The notes beneath the pieces are model-generated. The model was not told the DNA's origin. It ran no database searches and saw only the letters and a program-made list of their open reading frames with translations. A stretch of DNA of 64,000 bases from contig JALHMT010000005.1 in NCBI GenBank assembly GCA_022843905.1, positions 1-64,000 on the forward strand. Direction: 5' to 3'. Positions 1-7,749 of the stretch are shown in pieces. The position numbers and the translations under genes were made by a program. Source of the DNA: Rubrivivax sp. (GTDB lineage: Bacteria > Pseudomonadota > Gammaproteobacteria > Burkholderiales > Burkholderiaceae_C). Each line of letters begins with the position of its first letter. Within the stretch, counting starts at the first letter, position 1.

Positions 1-987
1 CGCAGCGAAGCGCTGGCCCGGGACAGGGCTGTCGAAGTGCAGCGTCTGGCGGCTCTGGAGCAGCAGGTCCAGCGCCAAGTGGCGGCACAGGAGAGCGCCC
101 GCATCGAGGCAGCGCGGCATGAAGCGGTGCGGCAGGAGGCAGCCCGTCTGGAGGTGGCACGGCAAGCGGCCGCGCGCCAGGAAGCGGCGCGCCAGGAGGC
201 GGTGCGGCTGGAAGTGGCACGACAGGAGGCAGCGCGTCAGGAGGCTGCCCGTCAGGAGGCAGCGCGTCAGGAGGCTGCCCGTCAGGAGGCTGCCCGTCAG
301 GAGGCAGCGCGGCAGGAGGCTGCACGTCAGGAGGCTGCACGTCAGGAGGCCGCGCGTCAGGAGGCTGCCCGTCAGGAGGCTGCGCGGCAGGAGTTGGCAC
401 GACAGGAGGCTGCGCGGCAGGAAGCAGTGCGACAAGAGGTCGCAAGGCAAGAGGCAGCGCGGCAGGAAATCGCGAGACAAGATGCCGCGCGAGCCGATGT
501 CGCCCGCCAGGAAACCGAGCGCCGCGAAGCCGTTCGCCGCGCGATGGGGCGCCAACTCGACGAAGAAGCCGCGCGGCGCGACGCAGCGGCCCAGGCGGCA
601 AACCGTCCGGACACGCTGCTGCCTTCGGCAAGCAGTCTGCGCCGCGGCCGGCTGTTCGGGCGCAGCGACGCCAATGCGGAACTCGTCCAGTACGCCGAAG
701 CCTGGGCCCGCAGGATCCAGCTCAACATGCCGCCCGAACAGGTGCTGGAGCTGTCGCGGCGTCCGCACACCGCCCCCCTGGTGACCGTGGCCCTGCGCAG
801 CGACGGGACGGTCGAGTCGGTGACCTTCGTGCTGTCCAGCGGCGTGGCCGAGATCGACGAGGCGATCCGGCGCGTGGTGCAAGGCCTGGCACCCTATCCG
901 GCGTTCGCACCGGGGCTGGCACGTGAGTTCGACGTGGTCGAGATTCGACGTACCTGGCAGTTCGACAGTGCGGTCCGCCTGTTCTGA
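1..987 (+). CDS. TonB/TolA-like protein, 5' truncated
   Basis: The reading frame is open from the first base, so the gene starts outside the window; the GTG at 37 is only the first in-window start codon. The visible protein is an extended Ala/Arg/Gln/Glu helix made of ARQEA pentads, then a short linker and a C-terminal domain of about 95 residues (from YAEAWARRIQ near base 690). That domain has the TonB-C/TolA-C look: strand PLVTVALRSDGTVESVTF, helix IDEAIRRVVQG, and a final strand ending at TWQF. Such proteins transmit inner-membrane energy or span the periplasm. The N-terminal anchor cannot be seen. Function beyond the TonB/TolA type is unknown. Confidence 0.75.
   Translation, partial: RSEALARDRAVEVQRLAALEQQVQRQVAAQESARIEAARHEAVRQEAARLEVARQAAARQEAARQEAVRLEVARQEAARQEAARQEAARQEAARQEAARQEAARQEAARQEAARQEAARQEAARQEAARQELARQEAARQEAVRQEVARQEAARQEIARQDAARADVARQETERREAVRRAMGRQLDEEAARRDAAAQAANRPDTLLPSASSLRRGRLFGRSDANAELVQYAEAWARRIQLNMPPEQVLELSRRPHTAPLVTVALRSDGTVESVTFVLSSGVAEIDEAIRRVVQGLAPYPAFAPGLAREFDVVEIRRTWQFDSAVRLF
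106..510 (+). repeat. 15-bp coding tandem repeat (ARQEA pentads)
   Basis: Bases 217-381 encode eleven consecutive perfect ARQEA pentads, with degenerate copies (ARLEV, VRQEA, ARQEL, ARQEI) on both sides. At DNA level the unit is close to GCNCGNCAGGAGGCN, with three or four codon variants shuffled between copies. This pattern suggests unequal exchange or slippage rather than point mutation alone. The product would be one long charged helix. Confidence 0.9.
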
Positions 988-1121
988 GCTCGCCGCCGGC
1001 AGGGCGCCTGGGCATCCGGCGACCATGCTGCGCTCGTCCTGATTAGGGATTGCCGCTGCCGCGCAGCGGCCTACCATGCAGACTGACGTTTCGCCACTTG
1101 TCCTGCGATAGGAGCTGCACC

Positions 1122-3170
1122 ATGGCCGACACCCTCTACTTCTGGCAAGGCGGTCGCAAGATCGCCGTCGAGAAGGACCCCAGCGCGATCACCATCCAGG
1201 CCGCCAGCGAAGGGGCGGCCCAGGCCGCCGCCGACCGCGCCGGCGTGCAGCTGCGCCGCATGCGCGCCGCGTCGCCGCAGCTGGTGCGTGCCGATGTGGC
1301 GCACGACCGTGAAGAGTCCGTCGACAAGCTGCGAGCGCAGCACAACGTGGTGCACCACGTCTACCGCGAACCGGCCCGGCCCGACGGCAGCGAGTTCCTC
1401 ATCACCGAGAGCTTCTTCGTCAAGTTCAAGGAGGGAGCCTCGCCGCAGAGCATCGACGACTATCTGGCGCGGGAAAGCCTGGTGCTGGAGCGCGACATGG
1501 GTCACAACACCTTCCTGGTGCGTGTCACCGATGCCACAGGCAAGAACGCCATCCGCGCTGCCAACGCAGCCCATGACCTGCAGGAGGTCGAGTTTGCCGA
1601 ACCGAACCTGGTGCGTCCCCTGCAGCGCTTCTTCATCCCGCCCGACGAGCTGTTCGCCTCGCAGTGGCACCTGCACGCGCCCGCTGCAGGCAACCAGCTG
1701 GCGGCCGGGGCCGGGATCTTCGCGCCCGAGGCCTGGGACGTCACGCGCGGCCGGCGCGACATCGTCATCGCCGTGGCCGACGATGGCTTCGACATGACTC
1801 ACCCCGACTTCCAGGGCAGCGGCAAGGTGGTGGCCAGCCTGAACGCGACCTTGCGCGCCACCGGCAACAGCGCGGCCATCGACTGGGACGCCAACGTGCA
1901 GCCGCGTGCGGGCGACTACCACGGCACGCCCTGCCTGGGGGTGGCGGTGGCCGAGGGCAACGGCAGCGGCGTGGTGGGCGTGGCGCCCGGCTGCGCGCTG
2001 GTGGCGGTTCGCTTTCCGCTGCAGGCCATGAGCGATGCCCACTTCATCAGCATGTTCCAGAAGGTGTCGCCGCTGGCCGACGTGATCTCCTGTTCGTGGG
2101 GCGTGGGTCCGGCCAATGCTCCGATGAGCACGGCGCTGCGCGATGCCATGGCCCAGCTGGCGCGCAGTGGCGGGCGGCGCGGCAAGGGCCTGCTGTTCTG
2201 CATCGCGGCAGGCAACAACAACTGCCCCGTGCAGGACCTCGACAACACCCAGACCTACCGCTATCGCACGCAGTTCGGCCTGCGCAGCTACAGCGGCCCG
2301 ATCGACCGCTGGGTGGCCGCGCATCCCGACGCCATCACCGTCAGCGCCAGCACTTCACGCAAGACGCGCTCGGCCTATTCATCCTGGGGGCGGCAGATCA
2401 GCGTCTGCGCGCCGTCGGACAACTGGGACGACCTGGGCCAGGTCAGCACGCCCGGTCGCGGCATCGTCACCACCGACAACGAGGGTTTCGGCGCCGGCTC
2501 CGACTTCACGCCAGGCTCCCGCTTCACCGACCAGTTCGGCGGCACCTCGAGCGCCACGCCCACCGTCGCCGGTGTCTGCGGCCTGGTGCTGTCGACCGAC
2601 GCCAGCCTGACGGCCCTGCAGGTGCGGGACATCCTGCGCCGCACCGCCGACAAGGATCTGTCGATGGAGACCGACACCCCCGTCAATCGACCCGGCGCCT
2701 TCGACGCTGAAGGTTTCAGCCTGTGGTTCGGCTACGGCAAGGTCAACGCCGCCAAGGCGGTGGCCGCCGCGCGGGGCTCGGTCGCGCAACAGCAGACGGT
2801 GGACCTGAGGGTCACGCCTGACCTGCTCATTCCCGATCTCGGCACGCCGGTGTTCAGCGCCATCGACATCGACCAGTCGGGACAGGTGCAGGAACTGCGT
2901 GTGCTGGTGAACATCGCGCACACCTACATCGGCGACCTGCGCGTGGACCTGCTGGCGCCGGACGGCACCTCGGTGTCGCTGCACAACCAGACCGGCGGCG
3001 GCGCCGACAACCTGGTGCGCACGTACACCGTGAGCAACAAGCCCGCGCTGCGCGGACTGCTGGGCAAGCCCGTGCGCGGGCGATGGCAGCTGCGCGTGGC
3101 CGACACCTTCCGGCTCGACGAAGGGCGCTTGCGGAACTGGCGCATCGTGGCAAAGGTCTCGGCGCCATAG
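1122..3170 (+). CDS. S8 (subtilisin-like) serine protease with C-terminal P domain
   Basis: The start is the ATG at 1122, preceded by AGGAG at 1110-1114; it gives 682 residues. Residues 1-210 form a pro-region-like N-terminal part. The S8 catalytic domain follows, with the triad visible as Asp220 (VADDGFDMTHPDF), His267 (HGTPCLGVA) and Ser476 (GGTSSATPTVAG), and the oxyanion Asn in FCIAAGNNN. The last 110 or so residues are a proprotein-convertase P domain (IPDLGTPVFSAIDID, YIGDLRVDLLAPDGT, GRWQLRVAD). The His motif departs from the usual HGTHVAG. No signal peptide, Tat motif or membrane anchor is visible at this start, so the protease appears cytoplasmic or non-classically exported. The next gene follows after 85 bp on the same strand. 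Confidence 0.9.
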   Translation: MADTLYFWQGGRKIAVEKDPSAITIQAASEGAAQAAADRAGVQLRRMRAASPQLVRADVAHDREESVDKLRAQHNVVHHVYREPARPDGSEFLITESFFVKFKEGASPQSIDDYLARESLVLERDMGHNTFLVRVTDATGKNAIRAANAAHDLQEVEFAEPNLVRPLQRFFIPPDELFASQWHLHAPAAGNQLAAGAGIFAPEAWDVTRGRRDIVIAVADDGFDMTHPDFQGSGKVVASLNATLRATGNSAAIDWDANVQPRAGDYHGTPCLGVAVAEGNGSGVVGVAPGCALVAVRFPLQAMSDAHFISMFQKVSPLADVISCSWGVGPANAPMSTALRDAMAQLARSGGRRGKGLLFCIAAGNNNCPVQDLDNTQTYRYRTQFGLRSYSGPIDRWVAAHPDAITVSASTSRKTRSAYSSWGRQISVCAPSDNWDDLGQVSTPGRGIVTTDNEGFGAGSDFTPGSRFTDQFGGTSSATPTVAGVCGLVLSTDASLTALQVRDILRRTADKDLSMETDTPVNRPGAFDAEGFSLWFGYGKVNAAKAVAAARGSVAQQQTVDLRVTPDLLIPDLGTPVFSAIDIDQSGQVQELRVLVNIAHTYIGDLRVDLLAPDGTSVSLHNQTGGGADNLVRTYTVSNKPALRGLLGKPVRGRWQLRVADTFRLDEGRLRNWRIVAKVSAP

Positions 3171-3255
3171 CGCCGGCCGCCCAGGCGGCACCAGTTCGCA
3201 CGCGGCGTGTGAATGCGTCACAGCCGGCGCGCCCGGTCCCATCGAGGATGCAGGC

Positions 3256-4527
3256 ATGGCGACATCGTTCGCTGCCGCAGCCGCAGGAGCCGTCATGAGG
3301 ATCTGGAGAGACATCATCAGCCGTCAGGCCTGGAACAACGTCGTCCTGCCCAAGGCGGACGGCTCGACGGCCAGCCATTCGCCCGTGGGCGCCGTGGCGA
3401 ACCTCCGTGCGGTGTTCGAGCGCAGCCTGTCCAGCAAGGATGCTGCGCTGCGGCGCATCACGATGAAGATCGAGTCCTACCACTCGATCGACAAGACGGT
3501 CTACAGGAACATCGACAGCCGCATTGCCGCGCTGAAGGAGATCTCGGCGCTGGCCCATGACTTCATGCGGGTGTTCAAGGTCGACGCAGCGGCCGCTGCC
3601 GACCGCAGCGGGGCCACCAAGAACAAGTTCTTCAACTCCTATCGCAGCTCCGATCCAGCCTCGTTCACCTTCGACCGTCACATGCTGAGCCTGGCGCGGC
3701 GGTCCCTGCGCAAGGCGGCTTATCTGAAGACCTTGAAGGCCTATTACGCCGTCGGTGGTGGCGGCTACGCCTATCGTTCGCCGCAGTCGCTGCTGGCCTT
3801 GTTCAACGCGCCACAGGAACGCACGAACGAGTTCGTCGGCCTCAACCCGCACGTGAGGCTGGAGCAGCTCGACCCGGTGCACCGCAGCAACTTCGAGGGA
3901 GACGACGAAGGCAGCTGCGGCTACGCCTTCGAGCTCTGGGCCAAGGACCCGCGCCAGGACAAGCCCTTCTTCATGTGGCTGGAGTCCAGCATGGTGTGCG
4001 TGGCCGATGACAAGTCCACCGCCGACGCGCAGAGCGTGCCCTACGAGCGCATGGACCAGCGCCGCAGATCCAGCATCTCGCAGCAGCGCATCGTGCTCTT
4101 TCCCGCCCCGTTGAAGGCCTTCGACATGGACCAACCGAACATAGCGCCGACGCTGTGTTCCACGGCCAACTACCAGTGCGCCAGCGCCAAGGATCCCCTG
4201 AAGGGCTTCGGGCAGGGCATGGCGGCGTACGTCTGGACCGAGGAAGGTGAACTGTTCATCGCACAGCACGGCGAGCACATCTTCCACCACTCCAGTTTCG
4301 TATCGGGTCGCCGTGTGCGATGCGCCGGCATGATCAAGATCGACCAGGGCAGCGTCGCGGCGATCAGCAACAACTCCGGCCACTACAAGCCGTCGCAACG
4401 GCACCTGGCCAATCTGGTGCGGTTCCTGCAAGGTGCCGGGGCGTTCACACCCACTGCGGTCGTCAAGTGCCAGGCGGGCTCGGGCCGTGACTACAGCGGT
4501 TCGCCCGCCGGGTTCCTGGCAGGCTGA
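3256..4527 (+). CDS. Uncharacterised protein with IQM-like C-terminal half
   Basis: This is a 423-residue protein; an in-frame ATG at 3295 is an alternative start. No signal peptide or membrane segment is visible. The C-terminal half recalls the plant/fungal IQM (IQ-motif calmodulin-binding) family in the same order: LDPVHR near residue 206, PFFMWLE near 236, FHHSSFVSG near 342, a CAGMIKID strand, then ISNNSGHYKPS near 371-380 and a helical end. In IQM proteins these read LDP-HR, PFFYWLD, FQHSSFLAGG, AAGRL and YSGHYLPT. No clear IQ helix is present and calmodulin is not expected in a bacterium. The N-terminal 150 residues are not recognised. The neighbouring protease may be functionally linked, which is inference only. 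Confidence 0.7.
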   Translation: MATSFAAAAAGAVMRIWRDIISRQAWNNVVLPKADGSTASHSPVGAVANLRAVFERSLSSKDAALRRITMKIESYHSIDKTVYRNIDSRIAALKEISALAHDFMRVFKVDAAAAADRSGATKNKFFNSYRSSDPASFTFDRHMLSLARRSLRKAAYLKTLKAYYAVGGGGYAYRSPQSLLALFNAPQERTNEFVGLNPHVRLEQLDPVHRSNFEGDDEGSCGYAFELWAKDPRQDKPFFMWLESSMVCVADDKSTADAQSVPYERMDQRRRSSISQQRIVLFPAPLKAFDMDQPNIAPTLCSTANYQCASAKDPLKGFGQGMAAYVWTEEGELFIAQHGEHIFHHSSFVSGRRVRCAGMIKIDQGSVAAISNNSGHYKPSQRHLANLVRFLQGAGAFTPTAVVKCQAGSGRDYSGSPAGFLAG

Positions 4528-4562
4528 GGCGTGATGCCTGCAGGCCGCGAGCCGGATCGGCC

Positions 4563-4576
4563 TTGACCTGAGGCAA
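4563..4576 (+). promoter_or_regulatory. Possible FNR/DNR-type box upstream of narK1
   Basis: TTGACCTGAGGCAA is an imperfect dyad of the TTGAT-N4-ATCAA type, matching 4 of 5 bases on the left and 3 of 5 on the right. It lies about 155 bp before the narK1 start, in the only sizeable gap ahead of the nitrate genes. Anaerobic control of such operons by FNR-family regulators is established; use of this particular site is inferred. Confidence 0.4.
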
Positions 4577-4729
4577 GTTCTCCCGGGAAACCGCGCCGGG
4601 TAGTTCTTCCGGACGATGCCGCTCCGCGGCGCCATCGTCCCATTGCCGCGTCCGTCCTGCCCGACGGACGGATGTTCGCCGCGGCGGCATCGCGGGACAG
4701 TCTCGTCATCGCATCGACGAGCCCGTCCC

Positions 4730-6022
4730 ATGGTCTCCCCTTCCGCTTCGAACGCCCCCATTCCCCGCCAGGCCTGGTCGGTGCTCATCGTCAGCACGAT
4801 CGCCTTCACCGTGTGCTTCATGGTGTGGATGATGTTCGGCGTCATCGGCATTCCGCTGAAGAAGACGCTGGGCCTCAGCGCCACCGAGTTCGGCCTGCTC
4901 ACCGCCACGCCGGTGCTCACCGGCTCGCTCATCCGCGTGCCGCTGGGCATCTGGACCGACAAGTACGGCGGCCGCATCGTGATGACGGTGCTGATGGCCG
5001 CCACCGTGCCGGCGATCTGGCTGATGAGCTACGCCACGGCCTACTGGCACTTCCTGGTCATCGGCCTGTTCGTGGGCCTCGCCGGCGGTTCGTTCTCGGT
5101 CGGCACGCCCTACGTGGCGCGCTGGTTTCCGAAGAGCCGGCAAGGCATGGCGATGGGCGTCTACGGGGCGGGTAATTCGGGCTCGGCCGTCAACAAGTTC
5201 GCCGCGCCGGTGCTGCTGGCCATCGGTGGCTGGACGCTGGTGCCGCAGGTCTATGCCGCCGTGATGCTGGGCGCGGTCATCCTGTTCTGGCTGGGCAGCA
5301 GCAGCGATCCCAGGCACCTGGTGTCTTCGAACGTGAAGTTCAGCGATCAGCTGAAGATGCTGAGGGACCCCAAGGTGCTCAAGTACTGCCAGTACTACAG
5401 CATCGTCTTCGGCGGTTACGTGGCGCTGGCGCTGTGGATGGTGCAGTACTACGTGGGCGAGTTCGGCCTGTCGATCCAGGCCGCCGCACTGCTGGCGGCC
5501 TGCTTCAGCCTGCCTGGCGGCGTGCTGCGCGCTTTCGGCGGCATCCTGTCCGACAGGTACGGCGCGCACCAGGTCACCTGGTGGGTGCTGTGGGTGAGCT
5601 GGATCTGCCTGTTCCTGCTGAGCTATCCGCAGACCGACTTCACCATCCTCACCGTCGACGGCCCGCGCAGCTTCCACGTCGGCCTGAACGTCTACGTCTT
5701 CACTGCGCTGATGTTCATCCTGGGCATCGCCTGGGCCTTCGGCAAGGCCAGCGTCTTCAAGTACATCGGCGACGACTACCCGGACAACATCGGCACGGTC
5801 AGCGGCATCGTCGGCCTGGCCGGCGGCCTCGGCGGCTTCGTGCTGCCCATCATGTTCGGCGCGCTGATGGACCTCACCGGCGTGCGTTCCAGCGCCTTCA
5901 TGTTGATGTACGGCGTGGTCTGGGTCTCGTTGATCTGGATGTACTGGACCGAGGTGCGCAAGACCGAGGTGATGGGCGCCAACGCACCCGCCTCGCCGCT
6001 GTCGCGCAGCTTCGTGCGCTGA
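4730..6022 (+). CDS. narK1: NarK1-type nitrate/nitrite MFS transporter
   Basis: The ATG at 4730 gives 430 residues with about twelve membrane segments, starting at SVLIVSTIAFTVCFMVWMMF. An earlier in-frame ATG would add a Pro/Arg-rich tail unlike a transporter. The two arginines that bind nitrate in NarK proteins are present as TGSLIRVPLGIWTDKYGGR in segment 2 and GGVLRAFGGILSDRYG in the second half. GNSGSAVNK is the NarK1-like version of the glycine-rich signature. The protein sits in the inner membrane and probably imports nitrate, by proton symport as in other NarK1 types. It is the first gene of the nitrate cluster; narK2 starts 18 bp downstream. Confidence 0.9.
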   Translation: MVSPSASNAPIPRQAWSVLIVSTIAFTVCFMVWMMFGVIGIPLKKTLGLSATEFGLLTATPVLTGSLIRVPLGIWTDKYGGRIVMTVLMAATVPAIWLMSYATAYWHFLVIGLFVGLAGGSFSVGTPYVARWFPKSRQGMAMGVYGAGNSGSAVNKFAAPVLLAIGGWTLVPQVYAAVMLGAVILFWLGSSSDPRHLVSSNVKFSDQLKMLRDPKVLKYCQYYSIVFGGYVALALWMVQYYVGEFGLSIQAAALLAACFSLPGGVLRAFGGILSDRYGAHQVTWWVLWVSWICLFLLSYPQTDFTILTVDGPRSFHVGLNVYVFTALMFILGIAWAFGKASVFKYIGDDYPDNIGTVSGIVGLAGGLGGFVLPIMFGALMDLTGVRSSAFMLMYGVVWVSLIWMYWTEVRKTEVMGANAPASPLSRSFVR

Positions 6023-6040
6023 AGGCCCGAGGAGAACCCC

Positions 6041-7711
6041 ATGAGCACTTCCACGACCACCGCCAAGCCCGTCCCGACCCCCGCCGGCACCGGACCCGAC
6101 ATCGCCGACTGGCGCCCCGAGGACGAGACGTTCTGGGAGTCCACCGGCAGGAGGATCGCCTACCGCAATCTCTGGATCTCGGTGCCCGCGCTGCTGTGCG
6201 GCTTCGCGGTCTGGGGCATGTGGGGAATCATCACCGTGCAGATGCTCAACCTGGGCTTTCCCTTCACCCAGGCCGAGCTGTTCACGCTGACCGCCATCGC
6301 CGGCATCTCGGGTGCCACCATGCGCATCCCGGCCTCGTTCCTGATCCGCCTGGCCGGCGGCCGCAACACCATCTTCCTGACCACGGCCATGTTGCTGGCG
6401 CCGGCCATCGGCACCGGCATCGTGCTGCAGAACCCCGACTGGCCCTTGTGGTCCTTCCAGCTCATGGCGCTGTGGTCGGGCGTGGGCGGCGGCAACTTCG
6501 CCAGCTCGATGTCCAACATCAGCAGCTACTTTCCCAAGCGGCTGCAGGGCACGGCGCTGGGTCTGAACGCGGGGCTGGGCAACTTCGGCGTGACGACGAT
6601 GCAGATCGTCATTCCGCTGGTGATGACGGTGGGCCTCTTCGGCGGCGTCCTGGGCAGCTGGGGCGGCGAGCCCATGACGCTGGTGAAGGACAGCGGATGG
6701 ATCTTCGGGAAGATCGCCGCGGGCACGCCCACCTGGATCCAGAACGCCGGGTTCGCCTGGGTGCTGTCGCTGGTGCCGCTGGCCCTGCTGTGCTGGTGGG
6801 GCATGAACAACCTGAAGACCGTGTCGCCGGCGACGGGCAGCCCGCTGGTGGCCTTCGCCAAGATCACCTACCTGTACACGCTGGCCTTCGTGCCCGCCAT
6901 CTTCATGCTCTGGCTGTACCTGCCTGCGCCGACCGGCCTGGGCGTGCTGAGCATGTGGGTGGCGATCCCGCTGGACGTGATGCTGGCGCTGGCGGTGATG
7001 AAGCTGGCGGCCTTCGGCGAGATGAAGGAAGGCGTGAAGAAGCAGTTCGCCATCTTCCGCAACCGCCACACCTGGTCGATGACGGCCCTGTACATCGTCA
7101 CCTTCGGCTCCTTCATCGGATTCTCGATGGCGCTGCCGCTGGCCATCACGGTGATCTTCGGCTTCCAGCACGTGCCCGACGCCAACGGCGTGATGACGCA
7201 CACGCTGAAGAACCCGAACGCGCCCTCGGCGTTGACCTACGCCTGGATCGGCCCCTTCATCGGCGCGGCGATCCGCCCGGTGGGCGGCTGGATCTCGGAC
7301 AAGGTGGGCGGCTCCATCGTCACGCAGGTGATCTCGGTGGTGATGGCCGGCGCCTCGGTGGCGGTGGGCTACGTGATGATGCAGGCCTACGGCTCGGCCG
7401 CGCCGGAGCAGTACTTCCCGCTGTTCCTGGGCCTGTTCATGCTGCTGTTCCTGGCCAGCGGCATCGGCAACGGGAGCACCTTCCGCACCATCGGCGTGAT
7501 CTTCGATCGCAGCCAGGCCGGCCCGGTGCTGGGCTGGACCTCGGCCATCGCCGCCTATGGCGCCTTCGTGGCGCCGGTGGTGATCGGCGCGCAGATCAAG
7601 GCCGGCACGCCGCAGCACGCGATGTACGGCTTCGCCGTGTTCTATGCCGCCTGCCTGGTGTTGAACTGGTGGTTCTACCTGCGTGCCAACGCCTCCGTGA
7701 AGAACCCCTGA
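6041..7711 (+). CDS. narK2: NarK2-type nitrate/nitrite antiporter
   Basis: The 556-residue carrier starts at an ATG preceded by GAGGAG. After a 45-residue cytoplasmic N-terminus it has the NarK2 hallmarks: SGATMRIPASF with the substrate arginine, the nitrate signature GGGNFASSMSNISSYFPK followed by GLNAGLGNFGVTTMQ, and the second arginine in GAAIRPVGGWISDKVGG. The expected role is nitrate import coupled to nitrite export during respiration. It lies in one transcription unit with narK1 and the third carrier and precedes narG. Confidence 0.92.
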   Translation: MSTSTTTAKPVPTPAGTGPDIADWRPEDETFWESTGRRIAYRNLWISVPALLCGFAVWGMWGIITVQMLNLGFPFTQAELFTLTAIAGISGATMRIPASFLIRLAGGRNTIFLTTAMLLAPAIGTGIVLQNPDWPLWSFQLMALWSGVGGGNFASSMSNISSYFPKRLQGTALGLNAGLGNFGVTTMQIVIPLVMTVGLFGGVLGSWGGEPMTLVKDSGWIFGKIAAGTPTWIQNAGFAWVLSLVPLALLCWWGMNNLKTVSPATGSPLVAFAKITYLYTLAFVPAIFMLWLYLPAPTGLGVLSMWVAIPLDVMLALAVMKLAAFGEMKEGVKKQFAIFRNRHTWSMTALYIVTFGSFIGFSMALPLAITVIFGFQHVPDANGVMTHTLKNPNAPSALTYAWIGPFIGAAIRPVGGWISDKVGGSIVTQVISVVMAGASVAVGYVMMQAYGSAAPEQYFPLFLGLFMLLFLASGIGNGSTFRTIGVIFDRSQAGPVLGWTSAIAAYGAFVAPVVIGAQIKAGTPQHAMYGFAVFYAACLVLNWWFYLRANASVKNP

Positions 7712-7749
7712 GGCCTGGTCGAGACCAGACCATCACGCCAGCCCTTGCC

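Noticed and set aside
217..381. CRISPR-like array
   Set aside because: The 15-bp units are contiguous with no spacers and lie in frame inside a coding region.
2854..5004. A 716-codon antisense frame across the protease end, the IQM-like gene and narK1
   Set aside because: It crosses three sense genes and two gaps with low-complexity sequence, so it is a GC artefact.
4706..7618. A 970-codon open frame antisense to the first two narK genes
   Set aside because: It is rich in His/Ala/Gly/Asp with no family resemblance, and lies opposite clear transporters; high GC in third positions keeps such frames open.
5434..7749. A long plus-strand open frame running through narK1/narK2 into the third carrier
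   Set aside because: Only the part from 7750 reads as a transporter; the upstream part is an Arg-rich shifted reading of narK1 and narK2.
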